Positions 1 through 8,681 of a stretch of 64,000 nt of DNA are shown piece after piece. This DNA comes from Gnetum montanum (Eukaryota > Streptophyta > Gnetopsida > Gnetales > Gnetaceae): assembly GCA_015680685.1 (NCBI GenBank), contig MNCI01004504.1, forward strand, positions 280,441 to 344,440, written 5' to 3'. The first letter of the stretch is position 1. Each line of letters begins with the position of its first letter. The position numbers and the translations under genes are program-made. The notes beneath the pieces are model-generated. The model saw only the letters and a program-made list of their open reading frames with translations, did not search any database and had not been told where the DNA came from.

Positions 1-985
1 GTTGATTGCAGAAAATCATTGCCTATGGAATGTTGATGTGTAGAAAAAACAAATGCAAGAATTCATCCATCAATAGTAGGAGCAAATAGCTAGGGTGAAC
101 ACTGAGCTTAGGAGATTGACAACAGAGAATAGAAATCTCTCTATGAAGGTAGTCCATACCTTACACCAAAAATCTAGGATCATGATTGTTGCTTGGAAGA
201 ACGAGGCTCTCAACTTTGAGAGAGTCAAGAACCACTTCAAAGGTTAGGTTTGCCTATAGAAAGAAGTTTAAAAAAGACACATCCAAATGGCTCAAGAAAA
301 AGTCAATGAGATCCTCCAACAACTCTAGCAAGAAAAAGAGTTGTGGCAACCTATCATTGATAGGACAGATGCCTACAACAAAGCGTAGATCCACATGGAG
401 TTGCAAATAGAAGAGATGATTAAATACATGGATCTTGCCAATCTTAGATATGCAAACCTAGCAATGTTGACTACTGGATGATCATGATTAGAGTTTAAAA
501 AATAGATGGCTAGCTCATATTTGCTATACAAGGCAGATTTCAAGTGTTATAAGGAGACCAAGCAAAAGTTTGAGATTGCAAACGCTAAACTCAAAGTTCT
601 TAGGGCAAGATTCACTAATTAGAGATCAACTACTAAGAACCTGTCTAGAAGGATGAATGACTACCAAGAGCTGTAGAATGTAATCAAGTCGTTCAACATC
701 AAATGCAAACAATTTGCTTTCATTAATGTCAAGGAGCTATTCCCAATAATGTCCTATCCTTCGAATGTGCCCATTTTGGCCCACATTGGCGAAGCTGGAT
801 GGACCATGCATGATCCTAGGAGTAAGGAGAAGAAGATGAAAACATTATTGGATGCTTTTTTTATTCCACCAGAAGTTGCAGCAATAGTAGAACACCAACA
901 ATAGCCTCAACCACCGCATGCATGTAAAGTAGGACAAGGTCCGTCAGAACCTCAGGAGCCTCCACCACCTAGGATCATTTAATCT
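1..985 (+). pseudogene. Decayed coiled-coil ORF near the 3' end of an LTR element
   Basis: Reading from base 2, a single frame runs for about 327 codons without a frameshift to TAA at 983-985, broken only by point stops. The protein is rich in Glu, Lys, Gln and Leu with heptad-like stretches, as expected of a long coiled coil, and ends in a Pro/Gln-rich tail (about 900-980). It lies just upstream of a polypurine tract and a 3' LTR, where plant Ty3/gypsy elements sometimes carry an extra or env-like ORF. The interruptions are mostly TAG: I count 11 TAG, 1 TAA and 2 TGA before the final TAA, against 19 CAA and only 1 CAG. I do not recognise the protein family. It is a relic, and the 5' part lies outside the window. 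Confidence 0.6.
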
Positions 986-1194
986 TCTCCATCATCTTTA
1001 GGCCATCAGAGGAGAATATGTTTGTCAAATTTTGTCTTGGTGTTCAATTTTATAGTCCTGAATACCAGAAAATTTTGTAATGATTGAGTATTTGTACACT
1101 CAGGCACTTAGTGTTTATAGTATGTCTATCATTAGTCAATAATCCCATACCTTCCCAAATTTATAAAGAACTCGAGGATGAGTTTTCACTCAGT

Positions 1195-1204
1195 CATGGG
1201 GGTA
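1195..1204 (+). promoter_or_regulatory. Polypurine tract of the left-end LTR element
   Basis: The sequence CATGGGGGTA directly precedes the LTR start. The same tract precedes the LTRs at 49490 and, in reverse, at 21367. The sequence upstream of it (about 1135-1194) also matches those two elements, so this is the plus-strand priming site of a related element. Confidence 0.7.
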
Positions 1205-2072
1205 TGATTAATCATGGATTGGCTACATCAACTAGGCCCCATCAACTAGGCCTTGTCGACTAGCCCATGTCGACGCATGATTTGATGCATTGACATGGCC
1301 CTATCGATGTAGTATCTATTTTCACTTATAAATACATGCTCACTTGTCATGTTTATGACATATGTCTTGTCATAGTTGTAGCGAAGCTCTTGCAAGTTTG
1401 TCATTTGGAAGTTAGAATATTTTTTTATGTGCCCATAGTAGGAGTTAAGAGTGTACAAATCTTTATTCGAGCACTGTTGTACCTGAGCATAGCAATGTGT
1501 GCAGCAATAAAGAAGAGATTTTTGATAAACCTTCCAGCACTTGGAAATAGATTAATTATTTATTTATGCATTTAACGTTTTATGCAATTTCCTTTAATGC
1601 TTTAAGTAATTAAATAATTAATGAGGCTAAACTAAGCTAGATTAAGTAGTGATTAATTTAGCACATAAGTACGACCACTTCGAGCATACACTTGACACTT
1701 GGTAATCCCAGTAATGCTTAACATTTGATAACCCAGTAGCACTAAACATGTTTAGGATGTGTATCGCAAGTAGGAATGGATGCTTATGTTAGGATTAGTT
1801 AGGTGTAGTTAGTTAAATTAAATTACTTCATTCTTTTCATCCTTTATTTTAAGCATCCAAAATGTAAAATATAAAAATAATAAAAATCATATGCCTCAAT
1901 TACACTTAGCCATACCTTTGTACATCACAAGTATAATTGGGAAGACAACAAATGATTGTTAGGGTAAGTTCACTTCCTAGAGACTAGTGTACTAGAAGAC
2001 ATAGAATCCACAGAATTCGACTGGATCACACATGAACACTTAGTGATTCATATGGTTGAGCATAGGGGTAAT
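1205..2072 (+). repeat. 3' LTR of an Athila-like element (degraded right end)
   Basis: This LTR begins TGATTAATCATGG right after the polypurine tract. It shares its R-U5 half with four other LTRs in the window: a TATA box (TATAAATA near 1326), the block with the cttcgagca core near 1678, the paired ggtaatcccag/gataacccag blocks, and the tatggttgagcataggggta end. The U3 part (1205-1320) is unlike the other copies and holds CAACTAGGCC and GTCGAC repeats. The expected terminal CTCATCA is missing, so the right edge is approximate. Confidence 0.75.
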
Positions 2073-2557
2073 GCCAAGTTATAGGGGTTAGGTGCTTAGG
2101 ACAATAAGCTTCAAACAAGACAAGATCAACTTAGGCCATGGTTACTAATTGTCTAGGAGGAATTTAACAATGAACTTAATCAATTAACATTCTAATAATA
2201 CTACAAGATGGATAAGAGTAACCTAGACTGATGTATCCTTGTCTTACCAACATCTCTTGTAGTTAATGTACTTTGTTGAGGTGTAATTGAATCTCCTGAT
2301 TGATGATATCCTTGAAAGATTTTTTTGGATTGTGGGGTCTATCTTGAACATGATACGTATTCATGGTTTTGCTATAAATATGTGTTTTGACTCATTTGTC
2401 CATGAAAATTGTTGGAAGAATATCTTTTGGCTCATAGACCATCTTGGATGTAAAATGCATCTAGTGGTAGTTTGTGGTTCATCTTGGCTTATGGCTTCAT
2501 GTTTTGTCATCAAATTGTAGTTGGCCCTTGATTTTGATTGGCCTTGGGTTGTAGTTT
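2073..2557. other. Intergenic, no gene recognised
   Basis: AT-rich sequence between the left LTR and a minus-oriented primer-binding site. By position it could be the 5' internal leader of the minus-strand element whose LTR edge is at 2572. No coding frame with a recognisable domain was seen. Confidence 0.4.
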
Positions 2558-2569
2558 GCTTTGATACCA
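2558..2569 (-). promoter_or_regulatory. tRNA-Met type primer-binding site, minus orientation
   Basis: Read on the minus strand this is TGGTATCAAAGC, one change from the common plant tRNA-iMet site TGGTATCAGAGC. On the minus strand it lies two bases after an LTR end (GGATGTTACA), the usual LTR-PBS geometry. Confidence 0.6.
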
Positions 2570-2571
2570 AA

Positions 2572-2870
2572 TGTAACATCCTATTCCTAGATGTCATGGT
2601 AAACATCAAATATATGTTACATTTGACAATATGTGTAAAAAATGATAGGGAAAATGAAAAGAATTCTTTATTAATGTGAAATAATATATTTGGGTCGTGC
2701 TCTGAGTATTCCTTAGGGTTATCTTCCTTTGACATTTATCCATCAGAGGCTATTTAGCATTACCACCATGGTTAGGCTTATTACTAGCTAGAAGGGATGG
2801 CCAGTCACCTTTTGGTCCTGCTTCACCTAACACCAATTACTTACATTTAATGGCTCTGCAACTCCATGTT
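2572..2870 (-). repeat. LTR edge of a minus-oriented retrotransposon (right limit unknown)
   Basis: The edge starts TGTAACATCC on the plus strand, directly next to the reversed primer-binding site, so the LTR extends rightwards and its 3' end is at 2572. I could not place the other LTR edge; 2870 is only a minimum guess. Downstream (2940-3010) an approximate 28-bp duplication with the core attataac-tg-cctttc is visible. No gene was seen from here to the laccase. Confidence 0.4.
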
Positions 2871-3389
2871 GATACGATCTATAATGCTTGGGTGTAAATA
2901 CCTTAGGTCAAACCCCAAAGGTCACAACAAGAAATTTGCTCATTATTATAACATGTCCTTTCAAGTCTTAATTATAACTTGCCCTTTCGGGTCTTATTAT
3001 AATAATAGCAACATTAGTTATGAAGAGACACTACCTTTATTATATAGCGACACCATTCATGAATGGGGACATGACACAAAGGTTTAGAAAATAGAATATC
3101 TCTTGGGAGAACATGTACCAAAATCGTAACCATATTTTCCATTTAGTTAAACAAAAGGTTTTAACATAGATGTGGGCTAATGTGGAAAGCAGGATGCAAT
3201 TTTATTTACACCACATTAGATTTAATAAATTAGGTATACAAGCTCACTATCTCTTAGTTGCAATTTCCATTAAGTATTGGAATGCTATTAGCAAGCTTTG
3301 CTTAAGTTCTCATCATGCTAAAATTGAAAGTAGAAGATGGATTCAACTCCATTGAAAAAAGTGCATTTGTAGGTTGTACAAATTAAGAG

Positions 3390-3471
3390 CCCTTGAAGAT
3401 GAGTTACATGTGTTTTTTGTGCTATGACTACCCTTGAAGATGAGTTACATGTGTTTTTTGTGCTATGACTA
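3390..3471 (+). repeat. Perfect 41-bp tandem duplication
   Basis: Two adjacent identical 41-bp units start at 3390 and 3431 (both begin cccttgaagatgag). The identity suggests a recent slippage or duplication event in otherwise old intergenic DNA. Confidence 0.9.
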
Positions 3472-3935
3472 CCCATTAGAGACAGCATTATAATGTTAAG
3501 CTTATATGATTTGTTTTTGATGTTCCATTGCTGCTTCGGCAAATTTGTAAAGTCTCTCTCTTTCATGACCATGTAATATCTGTGAAATAAATCCTATGCT
3601 AAGTTTTATTTGATTTCATTTCATTTATTCTTTAATTGGCATCAGCTGTACGGCCGCAGTTCAGCAGTAAGGACGACCGTTTACATTATTCAAGCAGCAA
3701 CGTCTTGGGTCGATATAATGCATCCATCCGTTGGTTCTGTTGTTGGAAATCAAATCATGTTTCAGCGCACACAATGTCTTCAAAATTAATGACCGTAAAA
3801 GCATGGACAAGCGCGTTAGCGTTGTATGCGTTTAAGTTGCAACTTCGGCAATTTTGAAAGAACTAAAGTTTCGAGATCGGGCCTTCATAACTGAGTTCGA
3901 ATCTCCTTGAAAGCAAACTTAAATTAAATTAACCA

Positions 3936-3941
3936 TTTATT
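3936..3941 (-). terminator. Candidate polyadenylation signal of the laccase gene
   Basis: AATAAA on the minus strand, about 180 bases after the laccase stop codon, is a plausible 3' UTR length. No cDNA evidence is available. Confidence 0.45.
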
Positions 3942-4121
3942 TTTGGGGGAAAAAAAGGGAAGAAAACTCTATTTCAAGAGAGACAGGGCGGGCAGGCAGG
4001 CAAGCGATGAGTCGGTGGGTCGGTCATGCATGATTTACATGACGGCGGCGGCGGCAGCGGAGGCAAATCAAATCAAAGCAAAGCAAAGGAAAGTAAACGT
4101 GGGATGGACAGTTTTCAGTTT

Positions 4122-6161
4122 TCAGCACGTGGGGAGGTCGGAGGGAGGAGGAGGCAGTTTTTGGTGAGGGAGGGGACCATCGTCCACCAGGAAGGCCATC
4201 TTCAGGCCCCACGTCGTGTGCACCTCAAGATGACAATGCATGAACCAGACGCCAGGGTTGTCCGCCACCCAACGGATGGCGGCCCAACCGCCCGTGGGCA
4301 CGCTCACGGTGTTGCGCTCAGGAGGGTCCAGCAAGTTGAACTTGCTGGGGTCTCGCGCCGGCTCGAAGTTGCCCACGCCGCTTCCCACCACGAAGAAGTT
4401 GAAACCGTGCAAGTGGATCGGGTGGTTGTCCACCGACAGGACGCTCGTGTCCTGGTACACCAACTCCACACTCTCGTTGAAACGCAGCCTCGTCAGGCGC
4501 GGCCGCGTGCCTTTCCACACCATGACGCTCATGTTGCCGGGCGTCGGGCCCGTGTAGTTGAACACGTGCGGCGGACGCTCCGGAAAATCCGTGGCGAACA
4601 CGTTGGACATGTTGAAGAAGTGCGCCTGGAGCAGAGCCACGCTGGGCATGACGAAGGTGACGTTGTTGATGGCAGCGGCCGCGCGTGTGCCGTTTTTGCA
4701 GTTGGCGCATGCGTCCAGACCCAGCCCCACCGTGAACAGGAGCCGCCGCTGCACCGACTGAGGCACACGCGCGGGGTACTGCGCCGAGTTCAGACTGCGC
4801 AGCGCCGACGTGAAGTTGGTGGCCGTGGCCGTGTCGTTCACGGGGGGCATCACCGGAAGAAGGATGTTGTTGAATGACAATGAAGATGCTCCTGCTCCTG
4901 CTCCTGCTCCTGCTTTGTATTGAAGGATGGCAGCGGCCGTGGTGTTGTCTACGGCGACGGGGGCATCCATGAAGGAACGCACCGACATGAAGTAGCCACG
5001 CATGGGGCTGCTGTCGGCCTGCAACAGCACGTTCGTTGTTTGGCCGGGCGTTATGTACACCGACTTTGTTTGGAAGGGTTTCACGTACGTGGCGTCGATC
5101 TCCACCACGGTGAGCGTGTGACCGGCGATGTTGAAGAACAGTTGGTCGTTGAGGGCGGCGTTTATGATGCGCAGCAGGTACGTGTGGCCAGGCTCCACCT
5201 GCAGGGAGAAAGTGTGGCCTCGGCATTTGCGTCCTCCGGGTGCCTGCTTGAGGGCATAGAGCGGCCCTGGTTTGCCGTTGATGGTGTGGGCGTCCGACAC
5301 GTTGGGGGCACCACCCGTGGCCAGCGCATCGTTGATGACTTTCTCGGTGTCGGAGTTCCACCACTGGCCCAGCACAAGAACTACTTCCTCGAGCTGCTTC
5401 TGCGTGGCTGCTGCTGCTGCTGATGAGGCGAATGGGTAGGGCACGCCCTTCTTGGGATAGATGACCAGAGCTCCGTGCAAAGTTGCACGCAGCCACTGAA
5501 TATGCGCGTGCCACCACAGCGTCCCGCGTTGGCCGGTGAGTGTGAAGTTGTAGACGTAGCTTTGGCCGGTCTGGATGGGACACTGAGTTATGTAGGCAGG
5601 GCCGTCGGCCCATCCAGTCTGCAGCTGTCGCACCCCGTGCCAGTGTATACTGACGTTGTACTTAACGTGGTTGGTGACGTTCACCAGCACTGTGTCTCCC
5701 TCCCTTGCGTATATCGTCGGCCCTGGGTATCTGCCATTCGCCGTCACGACCCACTTGCTATGGCACAGCCGGCTCACCTTCTTCAGCCGGATCTGCAATT
5801 CATGAATTTTATACATTCCACGTTACCGTTACCATTACCATTATATTCTTTCGGACGACGCCAACGGCACGCACAGTCGCACACAAGAAGTCCAAAACAT
5901 GAGAAAAAACATATAAAAACAAAACTCAATACTACTGCTACCATAAAAACTTCGACCCTTTCAAAAACAACAGCAGCAACTACTACTGCTACTGCTGCAA
6001 ATTATTCAAGCTCAGCAAGCAGCATTATAGTAACGCCTGCCTAGCTGCTAACTTACGTCGAAATCGTACTGCCGAGTCTTCGCCTGCGCTGCGGCCATCA
6101 TGAGCAGCAAGCCCAAAATAAGGACACTTAAGCGAGCGCCGCCAAGTGAAGCAGCAGCCAT
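4122..6161 (-). CDS. Laccase (multicopper oxidase), two exons
   Basis: Secreted multicopper oxidase that couples one-electron oxidation of phenols (in lignifying plants, monolignols) to reduction of O2 to water in the cell wall. Exon 1 is 6161-6057 (35 codons) and holds a signal peptide: short N-region, hydrophobic core [15 protein letters not shown], likely cleavage after AQA. Exon 2 is 5792-4122 (556 codons plus TGA). The 591-residue product matches usual plant laccase length. All four copper motifs are present: HWHG (85-88), WWHAH (128-132), HPIHLHG (492-498) and HCHLEVH (554-560), with Cys555 as type-1 ligand and Leu565 at the axial position. There are 13 N-glycosylation sequons, and it ends in the typical DLPxC. 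Both splice sites follow GT-AG. Odd points are the single intron, the strong GC contrast with the flanks, and an Ala-Gly repeat from a CTCCTG hexanucleotide repeat (4888-4914). The subfamily number cannot be assigned. Confidence 0.95.
5793..6056 (-). other. Laccase intron 1 (264 bp, phase 0)
   Basis: The donor is GTAAGT after the codons for QYDFD and the acceptor is TTGCAG before IRLKK. Joining these restores the conserved N-terminal laccase sequence without a gap. The intron contains CAG/CTA trinucleotide runs near 5960-6000. Its position fits the conserved first intron of plant laccases. Confidence 0.9.
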
Positions 6162-6261
6162 GAGGGAATGAGGTGACTTAATTTCAATTCTCGACTGAAG
6201 GTGAAACAGTGCGAGAGGAGAGGATCCAAGTGCAATGGAGAAGCAATTCAGGGGATTGGGC

Positions 6262-6268
6262 TTTTATT
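6262..6268 (-). promoter_or_regulatory. Candidate TATA-like box of the laccase gene
   Basis: AATAAAA on the minus strand lies about 100 bases upstream of the start codon. It is the best TATA-like string in the near promoter, but a weak match, so the transcription start is unproven. Confidence 0.35.
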
Positions 6269-6383
6269 CATGGCCGAATCCCAGAGCGGCCTATGTATGG
6301 AAGGGGTTGTTGCTGGTGCGGGCCGATTGAGTCCAAGGCAAGTATAGTATGTGCATAGGATATCAGCGCTGTGGACCAATCTT

Positions 6384-6390
6384 GGTTGGT
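6384..6390 (-). promoter_or_regulatory. AC-II element (ACCAACC) in the laccase promoter
   Basis: An exact ACCAACC on the gene strand, 223 bases upstream of the start codon. AC elements are bound by secondary-wall R2R3-MYB factors and are common in lignin-pathway promoters, which fits a lignin laccase. Confidence 0.55.
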
Positions 6391-6767
6391 GCGACCTTTG
6401 CATTGAATTAATTCAGCAACTCCGATATGTGTAGAGTTTGTCATTTTGTATTTGTTTTTTAAAACGTTTGCATGGTCGGGTCGGATTCGGGTCGTGTTCA
6501 TGGTTCGGTTCGTGGTGCGTTTGCGTTACGTTTCTAGGGGTACAGTTTATGTTGGTGGCGGCAGGCGTTGTGTTCCATTGTAGAGTTGTTTCGCTCGTTG
6601 CTGCTCCGTTCAGGAGGCGTGAACTCTTTAAAACTAAGAAATGACATAAAAAGCAGCCGCTCATACACTAATTGTAATGCTCCTGTGCATCGTGCCTGGT
6701 TTCGTCGTTGTTGTTCTTAATAATTATTATAATCAAATGGTGTTCAGTTGAGGAAGGTGAAGATGAG

Positions 6768-6774
6768 GTTAGGT
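6768..6774 (-). promoter_or_regulatory. AC-III element (ACCTAAC) upstream of laccase
   Basis: An exact ACCTAAC on the gene strand, 607 bases upstream of the start codon. A seven-base match can occur by chance. Together with the nearer AC-II site it supports MYB control. Confidence 0.35.
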
Positions 6775-7104
6775 TCGTGCAGACTGCAGACCAAACAAGC
6801 ACATAAGCAACAGCAACAGCCAGCAAGAGTTGCCACTTTCGTTAGTTGTCAATCACTGTCGCTTTGGTCGCGGAAGCCTCCTCTTCGCCAAACCTCGATT
6901 GAGAAATCCAGTATGTGTTCATTAGTGTCCTGCGGAGTAATCATAAAACGTTTGTTTTGCAACAAATTATGCATATGTTGAAATGTGACATTTACTGTGG
7001 CCAAATGGAGATCGGCAACATCGATTACGGAAAAACTAGTACGGCAGAGATGCTACATTCTATGAGTTCATAGAGCTCATAGAGCTGTCTAGTGATTAGA
7101 GATA

Positions 7105-8480
7105 TGGTAGAATTTGTAGTAAAAGGTTCCGTATTTATTGGTAGAGGTTTTAATGCAAGGATAGTTTTACTAAATAAAAATTATTCAATACAACATAATG
7201 TTGGCAATTTAAATATTGTTGAAAATGACTTGGCAAATACTCTATTATTTAACATATAGCACTATTAATAAGATAGGCTAACAAGTTTTAAAATGGATAA
7301 AATTTTTTGATGTTTTTGATTTGCAATGGACTTGCTAGATTTTCTCAATCTTCTTTATTTATAGATCCTCAAGGTAACTCTTGCATTGATTTGCTTTTAT
7401 GCTTTTATATAGATATTGATTTTATTAAGGAGTTGAAAATTGGAAAAGATTTAGTAAAGTCTTACCATCATCATGTTAAGTTTTTGTTGCAAATCCCAAT
7501 TGTTTCTTAGATAACAAAAAATAAGAATAGACAAAACTACCAATACAGACACCTTCCAGCAATCAAGGAAAAATATATGAAAGTAGCACATAACAAATGG
7601 GCTTTTGAAAGATGACATAATGAGCTTGAACAAATTTTGTTTACAATAGCTTCACTTATTAAAGTGGGTAGGATTTAATATTCATCTAGAAATTATTAAA
7701 GTGGGTAGGATTTAATATTCATCTAGAAATTTGGCACAAATCAAATTCAGCAATAGAGCAAGGATTAAATCAATATTGGAAAACTAGTATAGCTACATTG
7801 TTATATAAAAAGGGGGATAATAATAATTTGAACAATTATGTAACGATCATTGTAAGTAATGTTTTTGCTAAGTTGTTGAGCACTTTGCTAGAAAAAATAA
7901 TGAGTTCTTAGGCTGAAGATAACTAGGTTAGGGCAAGATGTCAAGCAAGTTTTAGACAAAAGCACTCTACTATTGGTCACTTAATTACTCTTAGACATTG
8001 CATGAAATTTGTAAAAATGCCTAACAAAAAAGTTTTTTTTTGTTTTATTATTTTTGCAAAAGCATATGATTAAGTGATCTATACAAAACTATGATTGCAC
8101 TTGCATCAAGTTGGTCTCCCTTAAGAGTTGATTGTAGCAACTCAAAGATTATATAAGGAAGTGATTATTGAAATTAAAGATAGTAATTTAAAGAAAAAAT
8201 TTTAATTCTAGAGAAAAACTGAAGTTAAGCAAGCTTGTCCACTTTTTCCAACTTTCTTTGGTATCTTTATTGATGAAATGTAGGAATGGTTGTGCAATGA
8301 GCAAGATAGTCATACTATTAAAATTGGATCCTAAGTAGTGAATCTTCTTTATATGTACAAATGATGTTGCATTGATTTCCACTATTGTAGAAGGTATGTA
8401 AAATATGTTGCAAATTTCCTAATTATTGGATTAGAAATGCTCATACATATCCTAATAAACTATTGGGTTACATTATGACT
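7105..8480 (+). pseudogene. Dead non-LTR retrotransposon (LINE): endonuclease end and reverse transcriptase
   Basis: Three frames together give LINE domains in order. First is the end of an AP-like endonuclease: a GRGFNARI motif (normally GDFNAR) near 7140, then a segment with NGLARFSQSS and a SCID block near 7320-7400. Next is the reverse transcriptase (about 7830-8390) with NYVTIIVSNVFAKL, the ASFRQKHSTIGHLITLRH block, the FAKAYD block and LFxxYADD-region remnants. The catalytic YADD site near 8355 is broken by an apparent two-base insertion. A 37-bp tandem duplication interrupts the stretch between endonuclease and transcriptase. Many stops and frameshifts make it non-functional. The clade cannot be fixed by eye. 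Confidence 0.7.
7658..7731 (+). repeat. 37-bp tandem duplication inside the LINE
   Basis: The segment starting attaaagtgggtaggattt is present at 7658 and again at 7695 with essentially no difference, so it probably arose after the LINE inserted. Confidence 0.85.
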
Positions 8481-8681
8481 AGTATTAATCCTATGGTTAC
8501 CCTAGGTCCTAGCTTTTCACTATCATCTTAGATAAGGTCTATTACTGACTGTAATACTACTAGACTGATGGGCCAACTTTGAAGTCAACCTAGATGACCA
8601 ACCAGCCATTTCCATACTAGTTTCTTTGTTGTAAATCATATTGTTAATAAACCATACATATACTAATTGTAATGCCCTTGG

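Noticed and set aside
1-985. TAG read as glutamine (altered genetic code)
   Set aside because: The CAG deficit and TAG excess would fit, but this is plant nuclear DNA, the laccase uses a normal code, and methylation-driven C-to-T change explains the pattern.
4026-4877. A 283-codon plus-strand frame opposite the laccase
   Set aside because: Antisense shadow of the same GC-rich exon; composition is Arg/His/Val-rich and it has no domain.
4318-5613. A 431-codon frame on the minus strand overlapping the laccase
   Set aside because: It is a shadow of the GC-rich laccase exon in another frame, rich in Arg, His and Pro, with no domain; the laccase frame has all copper motifs.
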